From the NCBI RefSeq assembly GCF_040611135.1, contig NZ_JBEXNL010000011.1:62001-126000 (forward strand): a stretch of 64,000 nucleotides of DNA. The letters are read 5' to 3'. Source of the stretch: Tsukamurella sp040611135. GTDB taxonomy: Bacteria > Actinomycetota > Actinomycetes > Mycobacteriales > Mycobacteriaceae. Within the stretch, counting starts at the first letter, position 1, and every line of letters starts with the position of its first letter. The position numbers and the translations under genes are program-made. A model generated the notes under the pieces. That model was not told the DNA's origin and ran no database searches. It was given only the letters and a program-made list of their open reading frames with translations. This document shows positions 16,505 through 24,884 of the stretch, piece by piece.

Positions 16505-17763
16505 GGGGCGCCGCCCGCGGACCGGAAGATCAGGCGCATGCCCAGGAACCGGGTCACCGTCGCAACGAGGTTCGCCACGACGAGCACCGCCAGCTGGAGC
16601 TCCCGGCCCGCGTCGGGCGCGACGTGCGCGAGGGCGACGAGGCTGCCCGCGGTGAGTGCCCAGGTGACCAGGAAGACGACGAGTCCCTGCGCGTGGTGTC
16701 GCGCGGCGCCCTCGCGGCCGGTCACGCCGAAGGTGAACGAGCGGTTCGCGGCGATGTTGCCGACCGCGGTGATGAGCAGCGCGGTGAAGTTCGCGGCCTG
16801 CGCCCCGATCACGGGATGCAGCACCAGGTACAACAGCGCGTAGGCGACGGTGCTCGCGACGCCGACCACCGCGAACCGGGCGAGCTGGCCCACCATGCCG
16901 CGGGGCACCCCGTCGACCTGCGGCTCCTCGCGCCCGAGCGCGCGGCGGACATCGTCGAGGGGGAGACTGCCGCTGGCGAGGGCGCGCCCCACGCGGATCA
17001 CGCCGCGCAGGTCCTTCTTCACGGTGTCGACGATGTCGACCCGGCTGTCGGGGTCGTCCGTCCAGTCCACGGGGACCTCGTGGATGCGCAGGCCCGCTCG
17101 CTCGGCGAGCACGAGGAGTTCGGTGTCGAAGAACCACTCGCCGTCCTCGACGAGGGGGAGCAGCTCCCGCGCGACATCGGTGCGGATCGCCTTGAAGCCG
17201 CACTGGGCGTCGGAGAAGCGCACGCGCAGCGCGGTGTGCAGCAACAGGTTGTAGCTGCGGGAGATGAACTCGCGCTTGGGACCGCGGACCACCTTCGCGC
17301 CGCGTCCCAGGCGGGTGCCGATCGCGAGGTCGCTGTGGCCGGACAGCAGGGGGGCGACCAGCGGGTAGAGGGCCTTGAGGTCGGTCGAGAGGTCGACGTC
17401 CATGTACACCAGGACGCGGGCGTCGGATTCCGCCCAGACCCGGCGCAGAGCGCGGCCACGCCCCTTGGCGTCGAGGTGGACCACCCGCACGCCGTCGATC
17501 GCACCCGCGAGGGCGCGGGCGACCGAGAGGGTGTCGTCGGTGCTGGCGTTGTCCGCGATGGTGATCCGCGCAGGGATGCCCAGCGAGTGTTCGAGGTAGG
17601 CGTGCAGGGTTTCCACGCAGTGCGCGATGGTATGGGCCTCGTTGTACACGGGGATCACGATGTCGAGGACGGGCGCGGTGCCCGCCGAGGCGGAGGAGGC
17701 GACCATGTCGGCGCGCTCGGGGTCGTCCGTGGCCGTGCGGCCCGATGCGATCTCGGTTGTCAT
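16501..17763 (-). CDS. GT2 polyprenyl-phosphate glycosyltransferase fused to GtrA domain
   Basis: This 420-residue fusion has a dolichol-phosphate-mannose-synthase-like GT2 domain at about 35-265 (VIPVYNEAHTI, ADNASTDDT, YMDVDLS with the metal-binding DxD, and KREFISRSYN). A four-helix GtrA domain fills about 295-415 and is associated with flipping or positioning the lipid-linked sugar. ATG 17763 is used; the ribosome binding site is weak. It overlaps the downstream GT39 gene by four bases. Confidence 0.9.
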   Translation of the reverse strand: MTTEIASGRTATDDPERADMVASSASAGTAPVLDIVIPVYNEAHTIAHCVETLHAYLEHSLGIPARITIADNASTDDTLSVARALAGAIDGVRVVHLDAKGRGRALRRVWAESDARVLVYMDVDLSTDLKALYPLVAPLLSGHSDLAIGTRLGRGAKVVRGPKREFISRSYNLLLHTALRVRFSDAQCGFKAIRTDVARELLPLVEDGEWFFDTELLVLAERAGLRIHEVPVDWTDDPDSRVDIVDTVKKDLRGVIRVGRALASGSLPLDDVRRALGREEPQVDGVPRGMVGQLARFAVVGVASTVAYALLYLVLHPVIGAQAANFTALLITAVGNIAANRSFTFGVTGREGAARHHAQGLVVFLVTWALTAGSLVALAHVAPDAGRELQLAVLVVANLVATVTRFLGMRLIFRSAGGAP

Positions 17764-17829
17764 GACACTGAGTCTCGAACCCCGCGCTGCCGTGATCCTG
17801 TCCTGAATCTGTGTGGTCGCTGCGAACGG

Positions 17830-18183
17830 ATGAGATTCATGACCCTGGACGAGGTGGCGGGCAGACTCGCGGAGGCCGCGCACGGCGCCGGCGTTGCCGT
17901 CGCAGATCTCGACGACGGTTCGATGAGTGTCGTGACCAGCGCGGGCGACACCGGCGTCGTGGTGGTATCGGACCGGGAGCGGCGGACCTACCGGCTTGAG
18001 GCGCCGCTGCCGATGACGGCGGACTCCGGTCTGGTGCACGAGAGCCGGTCGCAGGTGGGCCCCGGTCCGCGGGCAGCGGCCGGTGGGTTCGCGGGGAAGC
18101 GGTGGACCGGCAGGGTGAGCCTCGCCTACGACCCGAAGAGCGGGCTGTTCATGTTCTGGTGGGGGCAGATCCGCGCGCGGTAG
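17830..18183 (+). CDS. Small hypothetical protein
   Basis: The 117-residue gene runs opposite to the glycosyltransferase pair, with 66 bases between the divergent starts. The translated sequence has normal actinobacterial composition and no membrane helix or signal peptide. It ends with a Trp/Phe-rich LFMFWWGQIRAR. Met4 (17839) is an alternative start. I do not recognise the family. Confidence 0.65.
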   Translation: MRFMTLDEVAGRLAEAAHGAGVAVADLDDGSMSVVTSAGDTGVVVVSDRERRTYRLEAPLPMTADSGLVHESRSQVGPGPRAAAGGFAGKRWTGRVSLAYDPKSGLFMFWWGQIRAR

Positions 18184-18195
18184 GGCGCGGCCCGG

Positions 18196-19221
18196 TCACC
18201 GATCGTCACCCGCGGTGCGCCGCCACGCGCGGGGCGTCGTGTCGAACCGGCCGCGGAACCACCGCGAGAAGTTGGAGGGGCTGGAGAACGCGAGGATCTC
18301 GGCGATCTCGGTGAACGAGTACCGCCTGCCGGCCACGAGATGCCGCGCCAGCCCGGCCCGGACGTCGTCGACGAGCTCGGTGAACGTCGTGCCCTCGGCC
18401 GCGAGCCAGCGATGGACGGTGCGCCGGTCCACGCCGAGGCTGCGCGCCACCTGATCCGCGGAGCACCGCCCGGTCGGCAGCAGGAGGTCGACCAGTTCGC
18501 GGATCCGGCCCGTGGCCTCCCGGCCCGAGCCCGGTTCGCCGTCGAGCAGCCGCCGCGTGTACATCCGCAGCTGTGGGTCGGCGGTCGCGGTGGGGCGGTC
18601 GAGATCCCGTTCGTAGAGCCTGATCCCGTTGAGATCGGCGTCGAAATGCAGTGCGCCACCGAACATCCGACGGGCGGTATCGGCGTGCCGCGGCGGGGGA
18701 TGACCGAACGAGACGGACAGTGGCGACCAGTCGCGCCCGAGGAGTTCTCGCAGGAGTCCGTACAGGACCCCGACGGCGAGGTCGACCGCCTGCCGGTCCG
18801 GCGCGGGGCGGTCGAGGTCGAGCTCCACGCGGAGGGTGGCGACACCGTCGGACACCCCGAGCCGGGTGTGCAGCGCCTCGTTGTACATGCGCTCGTGCCG
18901 GATGAGGATCTCGAGCGCACTGCGCACGTCGGGCTCCTCGCGCAGCACCAGGCTCAGCGGGCCCAGGTGGGAGAGGCGGCGTAGCTCCGCGAGCCGCAGA
19001 CCGAGGTCGTCGCGTCCGGTGACCTGTGCGGTGCGCTCGAGCAGGTCGTTGACGGCGGCCGCCGGCACCCAGCGGTCCTGGACGGCCATTCCGCGCGGGT
19101 CCAGCCCCGCGGCGCGGAGCAGCCGCTGCGGATCGCCACCGAGTGACCGGGTGAGCTCGGCGTAGTTCGCGAGCGACGCGTACCGGGCGAGCGGCCGTTT
19201 CGATGTGACCACGATCACCAC
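18196..19221 (-). CDS. AraC-family transcriptional regulator (arabinose_bd N-domain type)
   Basis: The 341-residue protein has an N-terminal ligand-binding domain of the OruR/FarR kind (residues about 20-205, starting YASLANYAELTRSLGGDP and including SHLGPLSLVLREEPDVRSAL). The C-terminal double helix-turn-helix spans about 235-335 (VARSLGVDRRTVHRWL; FTEIAEILAFSSPSNFSRWF). It diverges from the catabolic operon beginning at 19338. The 116-bp gap holds a direct repeat of the type AraC proteins bind, so it is the likely regulator of that operon. Confidence 0.92.
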   Translation of the reverse strand: MVIVVTSKRPLARYASLANYAELTRSLGGDPQRLLRAAGLDPRGMAVQDRWVPAAAVNDLLERTAQVTGRDDLGLRLAELRRLSHLGPLSLVLREEPDVRSALEILIRHERMYNEALHTRLGVSDGVATLRVELDLDRPAPDRQAVDLAVGVLYGLLRELLGRDWSPLSVSFGHPPPRHADTARRMFGGALHFDADLNGIRLYERDLDRPTATADPQLRMYTRRLLDGEPGSGREATGRIRELVDLLLPTGRCSADQVARSLGVDRRTVHRWLAAEGTTFTELVDDVRAGLARHLVAGRRYSFTEIAEILAFSSPSNFSRWFRGRFDTTPRAWRRTAGDDR

Positions 19222-19234
19222 CCTGTCCCGATGT

Positions 19235-19269
19235 GAATAGTTAAGCGTCCCGAGAGGAACAGTTTAGCG
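19235..19269 (+). promoter_or_regulatory. Candidate AraC operator: 13-bp direct repeat at 22-bp period
   Basis: GAATAGTTAAGCG (19235-19247) and GAACAGTTTAGCG (19257-19269) agree at 11 of 13 positions. Their start-to-start distance is 22 bp, or two helical turns, which places both on one face of the DNA as AraC-type half-sites usually are. TAATGT at 19283-19288 is a possible -10 for the operon, about 14 bases downstream. Confidence 0.65.
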
Positions 19270-19337
19270 CGATCGGCCTCCCTAATGTCATCTGCATCAC
19301 AGTCACTGATCCGAGCGACGAGAGAGGAACCGAAGCC

Positions 19338-20318
19338 ATGGCGAACGCGATCCGCTTCCACGAGACCGGCGGACCCGATGTACTCCAGCTGGAGGAGATC
19401 GAGGTCGGTGCGCCGGGTGCCGGCGAGGTCCGGGTCCGGCACCACGCCATCGGCCTGAACTTCGCGGACATCTACTACCGCACCGGCCTGTACCCGGTCC
19501 CGCTGCCGAACGGCATGGGCGTCGAGGCCGCGGGCGTCGTCGAGGAGGTCGGTTCCGGAGTCGAGGGTTTCGCGCCCGGCGACCGGGTCACGTACACCTA
19601 CACGGGCACGCCGCTCGGGGCGTACAGCACTGAGTTCGTGCTCCCGGCCAGGCACCTGATCCACCTGCCCGACGGCGTGGACTTCACCACCGCCGCGGCC
19701 TGCACGATGCGCGGGCTCACCGCCTCGTACCTCATGCGCCGCATCCACCCGTACCGCGAGGGCGACACCATCCTCCTGCACGCGGCCGCGGGCGGGGTGG
19801 GCCTCATCGTCGCGCAGTGGGCGAAGCTCCTGGGCCTGACGGTGATCGGCACCGTCTCCACCGAGGAGAAGGCCGAGGTCGCCCGCGCCCACGGCGTCGA
19901 CCACATCATCTACTACCGCCGTGAGGACACCGCGCAGCGCGTCCGCGAGCTCACGGACGGCAAGGGCGTGCCCGTGGTGCTCGACAGCGTCGGCGCCGCC
20001 ACCGTCGAGGCGTCGATGAACAGCCTCGCCAAGCGCGGACTGCTCGTCTGCTTCGGCACCTCGTCGGGGCCGATCCCGCCGATCGATCCGATGCAGCTCG
20101 CGATCAAGGGCTCCCTCTTCGTCACGCGCCCTGGCCTCGCCGACTACATCGCCGACCCGGAAGAGCGCGCCGAGCTCGCCGGGGAGCTGTTCGGTCACAT
20201 CGCCGCCGGCCGCATCACGATCCAGGTGGGGCAGACCTATCCGCTCGCCGACGCGGCCCGCGCCCACAAGGAGCTCGAGTCCGGCTCCCTCACCGGCTCC
20301 TCCATCCTCATCCCCTGA
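19338..20318 (+). CDS. Zinc-independent NADPH:quinone oxidoreductase (zeta-crystallin type)
   Basis: This 326-residue medium-chain reductase has the GroES-like N-domain (GLNFADIYYRTGLYP) and a Rossmann domain with AAAGGVGLIVAQWAK. The structural and catalytic zinc cysteines of alcohol dehydrogenases are absent. It is the first gene of the AraC-linked operon; the true substrate may be an enone or quinone-like intermediate of that pathway. AGAGAGGAA precedes ATG 19338. Confidence 0.92.
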   Translation: MANAIRFHETGGPDVLQLEEIEVGAPGAGEVRVRHHAIGLNFADIYYRTGLYPVPLPNGMGVEAAGVVEEVGSGVEGFAPGDRVTYTYTGTPLGAYSTEFVLPARHLIHLPDGVDFTTAAACTMRGLTASYLMRRIHPYREGDTILLHAAAGGVGLIVAQWAKLLGLTVIGTVSTEEKAEVARAHGVDHIIYYRREDTAQRVRELTDGKGVPVVLDSVGAATVEASMNSLAKRGLLVCFGTSSGPIPPIDPMQLAIKGSLFVTRPGLADYIADPEERAELAGELFGHIAAGRITIQVGQTYPLADAARAHKELESGSLTGSSILIP

Positions 20319-20353
20319 TCCGACCCCATCCACCCGGAGACACAGGCAGCACC

Positions 20354-21244
20354 ATGACCGTCACCACCCAGCCCACCACGCCGTCCACCGCCACGATGCA
20401 CGCCGAGCGCCTGACCGCCCACATCGGCGCCCAGGTCACCGACGTGGACCTCGCGCAGGTCGCCCACGACGACGACCTCTTCGCCGAGCTCCGCGCGCTG
20501 CTGATCCAGCACAAGGTGCTCTTCTTCCGCGACCAGCCCATCAGCCGGGCGGACCACGTCGCGCTGGCCCGCCGGTTCGGCGAGCTCGAGAGCCACCCCG
20601 TCCTGGGCAGCGATCCCGACCATCCCGGACTCGTCCGGATCTACAAGGATCTCGACAGCGACCGCGAGGCCTACGAGAACGCCTTCCACTGCGACGCCAC
20701 GTGGCGGGAGTGCCCGCCCTTCGGCTCGGTCCTACGGTGCGTCGAGGGGCCCGAGGTGGGCGGCGACACGATCTGGGTCGACATGGTGGCCGCCTACGAG
20801 GCCCTACCCCAGGACGTGAAGGACAGGATCGCCGGCCTGCGGGCCCGGCACTCGATCGAGGCGAGTTTCGGTGCGCGCCTGCCGATCGAGCAGCGGCACG
20901 CGCTGCACGCGACGTTCCCCGACGCGGAGCACCCGGTCGTGCGCACCCACCCGGAGACCGGCGAGAAGGTCCTGTTCGTCAACGCCTTCGCCACCCACCT
21001 GACCAACTTCCACAACGACGCCAACATCCGCTTCGGCTTCGACTACGCGCCCGGCGCGGGCGAGCTCCTGCAGTACCTGCAGCGGCAGGCCGCGGTACCC
21101 GAGTTCCAGGTCCGCTGGCGCTGGACGCCGGACAGCTTCGCCATCTGGGACAACCGCTGCACCCAGCACTACGCGGTGCAGGACTACTGGCCGGCCGTGC
21201 GCCGGATGGAGCGCGCCGGCATCGTCGGCGACCGCCCGTACTGA
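20354..21244 (+). CDS. TauD/TfdA-family Fe(II)/2-oxoglutarate dioxygenase
   Basis: The 296-residue enzyme of the alpha-ketoglutarate-dependent hydroxylase family shows HCDATW (the His-X-Asp iron ligands, near residue 113) and DNRCTQHYAVQDY (distal His). An Arg shortly after would bind 2-oxoglutarate. Family members hydroxylate taurine, 2,4-D, alkyl sulfates or betaine-like compounds, freeing a leaving group. The substrate here is unknown. It lies 35 bases after the oxidoreductase and 66 before the BKACE gene. Confidence 0.92.
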   Translation: MTVTTQPTTPSTATMHAERLTAHIGAQVTDVDLAQVAHDDDLFAELRALLIQHKVLFFRDQPISRADHVALARRFGELESHPVLGSDPDHPGLVRIYKDLDSDREAYENAFHCDATWRECPPFGSVLRCVEGPEVGGDTIWVDMVAAYEALPQDVKDRIAGLRARHSIEASFGARLPIEQRHALHATFPDAEHPVVRTHPETGEKVLFVNAFATHLTNFHNDANIRFGFDYAPGAGELLQYLQRQAAVPEFQVRWRWTPDSFAIWDNRCTQHYAVQDYWPAVRRMERAGIVGDRPY

Positions 21245-21310
21245 CCCACCCCGAGCTCCCCGAACATCTCGAACCACTCAGCCCCACCACCACGCACAAG
21301 GAGAACCATC

Positions 21311-22363
21311 ATGCATTTCCACGACGACGCCCTGTTCCCCGAGGTCCAGGAGAAGCAGGTCATCACGGTCGCCCCCTACGGCCCCGAGTGGGAGCTCGAC
21401 GACTTCCGCGAGGACCTGCCGCTGACCATGGAGCAGCACGTCCAGCAGGCCGTCGACTGCTACGAGGCCGGCGCGACGGTGCTCCACATCCACGTCCGCG
21501 AGGAGGACGGCCACGGCAGCAAGCGGCTGAGCAAGTTCAACGAGCTGCTCTCCGGCCTGCGCGAGGCCGTTCCGGACATGATCCTGCAGGTCGGCGGCTC
21601 GATCTCGTTCGCCCCCGAGGGCGAGGGCGCCGACGCCAAGTGGCTCTCCGACGACACCCGGCACATGCTGGCCGAGCTGGATCCCAAGCCCGACCAGGTC
21701 ACCATCGCCATCAACACCAGCCAGATGAACATCATGGAGCTGATGACCGACGACGACATCGCCGGCACCTCGATGCAGCGTCCGGAGCTCTACGACACCT
21801 ACCGCGAGATGACGGTCCCCGCCGGCCCCGAGTGGGTCGAGGAGCACCTGCGTCGCCTCACCGCCAACGGCATTCAGCCGCACTTCCAGCTCTCGTCGAT
21901 CCCGCAGCTGGAGACCGTCGAGCGTCTGATCCGCCGCGGCAAGTACATGGGCCCGCTGAACCTCACCTGGGTGGGCATCGGCGGCGGTTTCGACGGCCCC
22001 AACCCGTACAACATCATGAACTTCATCAATCGCGTTCCCGACGGCGCGATCCTGACCCTCGAGACGCTCATGCGCTCGGTGCTCCCCGTGAACACCATGG
22101 CCATCGCCATGGGCCTGCACACCCGGTGCGGCAACGAGGACACGATCTGGGGCCGCCCCGGCGAGAAGATCAAGTCCGTCGACCAGGTCAAGCAGCTCGT
22201 GCGGATCAGCCACGAGCTCGGCCGCGACGTCGCCACGGGCAAGGAGGCCCGCGACATCTACCGCATCGGTGAGCAGTACGGCTCGGTCGACGAGACCCTC
22301 GCCAAGCTCGGCTACGCGCCGAACCGCCAGGCCGGCCAGCTCGGTTTCACCCAGCACGCGTGA
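21311..22363 (+). CDS. BKACE (beta-keto acid cleavage) enzyme, DUF849 family
   Basis: BKACE enzymes condense a beta-keto acid with acetyl-CoA to give acetoacetate and a new CoA ester, using a metal. The 350-residue protein has the metal-binding HIHVREEDG, SISFAPEG, the strand WVGIGGG and the family block LHTRCGNEDTIW. The proven substrates of this family (3-keto-5-aminohexanoate, dehydrocarnitine and others) suggest that the operon degrades a compound passing through a beta-keto acid. Substrate specificity cannot be read by eye. Confidence 0.9.
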   Translation: MHFHDDALFPEVQEKQVITVAPYGPEWELDDFREDLPLTMEQHVQQAVDCYEAGATVLHIHVREEDGHGSKRLSKFNELLSGLREAVPDMILQVGGSISFAPEGEGADAKWLSDDTRHMLAELDPKPDQVTIAINTSQMNIMELMTDDDIAGTSMQRPELYDTYREMTVPAGPEWVEEHLRRLTANGIQPHFQLSSIPQLETVERLIRRGKYMGPLNLTWVGIGGGFDGPNPYNIMNFINRVPDGAILTLETLMRSVLPVNTMAIAMGLHTRCGNEDTIWGRPGEKIKSVDQVKQLVRISHELGRDVATGKEARDIYRIGEQYGSVDETLAKLGYAPNRQAGQLGFTQHA

Positions 22364-22371
22364 ACGGATGA

Positions 22372-23724
22372 ATGACAATGGCCCTCATGACCACCCGCAC
22401 GGGTGACATCTCAGGCGCCGACGGTACGCCGGCGGGACCTGTCCGGTCCCGCCGGCGGATCTATCCGTGGGTCGTCTTCGGACTCGCCTTCGCGCTGCTG
22501 CTGTCGGACTACATGTCGCGCCAGGTGCTCGCCGCAGTCTTCGTCCCGCTGGGACAGGAACTGCACCTCGACAAGGCCCAGCAGGGCTCCCTGATCTCGG
22601 TGGTCGCCCTCATGGTCGGAGTCCTGACCCTGCCGGTGTCCATCCTGGCCGACCGGTGGGGCCGGGTCCGCAGTCTCGTGCTCATGGCGGTGCTGTGGTC
22701 GATCGCCACCCTGGCGTGCGCGTTCGCGCAGAACTACGAGCAGCTGCTCGCGGCCCGGTTCGTCGTCGGCGTCGGCGAGGCCGCGTACGGCAGCGTCGGG
22801 ATCGCGCTGGTGCTCAGCCTGTTCGCGCCCCGGGTACACGCTGCGCTGTCCGCGTCCTTCATGGCGGGCGGTTCGTTCGGCACGATGGTCGGCACCGGCA
22901 TCGGCGGCCTCATCGCCGTGCACTTCGGCTGGCGCTGGTCGCTCGGCGCGATGGCCGTGCTCGGGTTGCTGCTGGTCGCCGTGTTCAAGCTCGTGGTCAC
23001 CGAGGCGCGCGTCAAGCGCAACCAGGTCGACGATGCCGGCGCGGCACCGTCGTGGGAGAACGCCGAGCCGATCCGGGCCGGGCGGGCACCGCTCTCGAGC
23101 CTGTTCACCAACTCGCCCGTGCTCTGCGCGTACATCGGCAGTGGCCTGCAGATGTTCATGGCAGCGGTCATGCTCACGTGGCTGCCGACGTACTTCAAGG
23201 AGGCGTACCACCTCTCGGTCGACAGGGCCGGTGGCGCCGCGGCGCTGTTCGTGCTGCTCGTCGGCTCCGGCATGATCGTGTGCGGCTTCCTCGCGGACCG
23301 CTACAGCCTCACCGACGGCACCCGCAAGTGGACGGCCGGCATCGCGTACTGCGTGATCGCCTTCGTCGCCCTGATGGTCGCGTTCCGGATGCCCACGGGC
23401 ACACCGCAGCTGGTGCTGCTGGGCGTCGGCGCCTTCTTCGCGGCGGGCAGCTCGGGCACGGCGGCCGCCATGGTCGCCTCGCTCACGCACCGCTCGGTGC
23501 AGGCGTCGGCGATGGGCACGCTCACACTGGCGAACAACCTGCTCGGCCTCGCCCTGGCACCCATCCTGATCGGTGCGCTCGCCGACCGCCTGGGCCTGAC
23601 CGAGGCCCTGCAGCTCGCGCCTCTCGTGTACGTACCGGCAGCGCTGTTCATGGTGTGCGGCAAACGTTTGCATCCGCGCGGGCTGGCCAAGCTGCAGGCC
23701 CTCAACACGGAGGTGGCGCGGTGA
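22372..23724 (+). CDS. MFS transporter
   Basis: This 450-residue permease has about twelve hydrophobic helices and the loop 2-3 signature ADRWGRVRSLVL. A second, weaker copy (ADRYSLTDGTRKW) follows helix 8. It resembles the anion/aromatic acid:H+ symporter branch, and its position in the operon suggests uptake of the pathway's substrate. ATG 22372 lies 8 bases after the BKACE stop; ATG 22378 and 22387 are alternatives. Confidence 0.9.
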   Translation: MTMALMTTRTGDISGADGTPAGPVRSRRRIYPWVVFGLAFALLLSDYMSRQVLAAVFVPLGQELHLDKAQQGSLISVVALMVGVLTLPVSILADRWGRVRSLVLMAVLWSIATLACAFAQNYEQLLAARFVVGVGEAAYGSVGIALVLSLFAPRVHAALSASFMAGGSFGTMVGTGIGGLIAVHFGWRWSLGAMAVLGLLLVAVFKLVVTEARVKRNQVDDAGAAPSWENAEPIRAGRAPLSSLFTNSPVLCAYIGSGLQMFMAAVMLTWLPTYFKEAYHLSVDRAGGAAALFVLLVGSGMIVCGFLADRYSLTDGTRKWTAGIAYCVIAFVALMVAFRMPTGTPQLVLLGVGAFFAAGSSGTAAAMVASLTHRSVQASAMGTLTLANNLLGLALAPILIGALADRLGLTEALQLAPLVYVPAALFMVCGKRLHPRGLAKLQALNTEVAR

Positions 23725-24320
23725 GTGCGCCCACGTACGTGGTCGTGCCGGGCCTGCGGGGGAGCGCACCGTCACACTGGCAGGAGGTGTTCGCGGCCCG
23801 GACCGAGGGCGCCGTCACGGTGCCCTTCCCGGAGGAGTCGCAGTGGCACTCGATCGAGGAGCGGACCCGCCTGCTGGGCGAGACCGTGGCCGCGGTCGAC
23901 GGTCCAGCGATCCTGGTGGCGCACAGCGCCGGCGTGCTCGCGACGGTCCGCTGGGTCCGATCGTCGGCAGACGGTGCCCCCGCGCTCGACAAGGTCGTCG
24001 GGGCGCTCCTCGCGACCCCGCCCGACTTCGGGGTGCAGTGGCCCGAGCCGCACCCGCGACCGGCGGAGCTGTCGGCTGCGGGGTGGGAGCCGATCCCGCG
24101 CCGGCGCCTGCCCTTCCCGTCGATCGTGGCGGCGAGCCGAAACGATCCGCTCGCGCGGTACCGGACCACCGCCGGTCTCGCCGAGGCGTGGGGGAGTCGG
24201 CTCGTCGATCTCGGCGATGCCGGGCACCTCAATCCGGCATCCGGGTACGGCGAGTGGCCGCTGCTCGACGACCTGCTCGCCGAACTGGCGGTTCGGGCAC
24301 CGTCGGGGACCGCACCGTGA
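23721..24320 (+). CDS. RBBP9/YdeN-type serine alpha/beta hydrolase
   Basis: The 199-residue protein has VVVPGLRGSAPSHWQ at the N-terminus, the nucleophile elbow AHSAGV (about residue 74), the Asp-bearing ASRNDPLAR and the His in DAGHLNPASGYGEW. These are the features of the small RBBP9/YdeN hydrolases. It overlaps the transporter stop and the next start by four bases each (GTGA). It may cleave an ester or lactone in the pathway. Confidence 0.9.
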   Translation: MSAPTYVVVPGLRGSAPSHWQEVFAARTEGAVTVPFPEESQWHSIEERTRLLGETVAAVDGPAILVAHSAGVLATVRWVRSSADGAPALDKVVGALLATPPDFGVQWPEPHPRPAELSAAGWEPIPRRRLPFPSIVAASRNDPLARYRTTAGLAEAWGSRLVDLGDAGHLNPASGYGEWPLLDDLLAELAVRAPSGTAP

Positions 24321-24682
24321 CCGGAGCCGACGAGTCCGTGGTGGAGACGATGCGCGGTGCCGGGCATTGGAATCCGATGTGGGACGGCGTGGCCGAGCTC
24401 GACCCGGAGTGGACCGAATCCTTCATGCGGACCACGATGAGCACCTACCGGGGCGGCGTCCTGACACCGCAGGTGGTCGAGCTGCTGTGCATCGCCGTCG
24501 ATGCGGCCTGCACCCACATGTACGCGCCGGGCGTCCGGCGGCACATGCGGGCGGCGCTCGACCTCGGCGTCGAGCCCCGGGAGATCCTCGAGGTGCTGAA
24601 GCTGGCGACCACGGTGGGTGTGCACTCGATCAACGTCGGGGCACCGATCCTCATGGAGGAGATGACCGGACGGACGCAGTGA
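24317..24682 (+). CDS. Carboxymuconolactone decarboxylase/AhpD-like protein
   Basis: The 121-residue all-helical protein has the family pattern LTPQVVELLCIAVDAACTHMYAPGV and EILEVLKLATTVGVHS. The CxxC pair of true AhpD peroxidases is absent, so a lyase or tautomerase-like role is more likely than peroxide reduction. It is the last gene of the operon, and its stop codon enters a hairpin terminator. Confidence 0.88.
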   Translation: MTGADESVVETMRGAGHWNPMWDGVAELDPEWTESFMRTTMSTYRGGVLTPQVVELLCIAVDAACTHMYAPGVRRHMRAALDLGVEPREILEVLKLATTVGVHSINVGAPILMEEMTGRTQ

Positions 24683-24727
24683 CCGCGCTGTCCCGAGCGC
24701 CGGGTGAGGGGCTCAGGACAGCGCGGT
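24682..24727 (+). terminator. Hairpin terminator after the catabolic operon
   Basis: ACCGCGCTGTCCCGAGC (24682-24698) pairs with GCTCAGGACAGCGCGGT (24711-24727) with one mismatch around a 12-base loop. It starts at the last base of the preceding stop codon. There is no U tract, as is common in actinobacteria. Confidence 0.75.
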
Positions 24728-24884
24728 GGCACCCCTTGTTCGCCCCGCGGAGGACAACCCACAGTGGAATGCGCTGCGATCGCAATCATCAGTGCGGTGA
24801 CCTGCGACGACGGGCTCGTCGACTGATCCTTGTCAGTCGGTCCCGATAGGGTTCGGGACGACGACCGATCAGGGGGTGGATGCG

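Noticed and set aside
15008..16843. 611-codon plus-strand frame opposite the glycosyltransferase
   Set aside because: The minus-strand gene shows regular membrane helices and family motifs. The plus frame is charged, low-complexity sequence.
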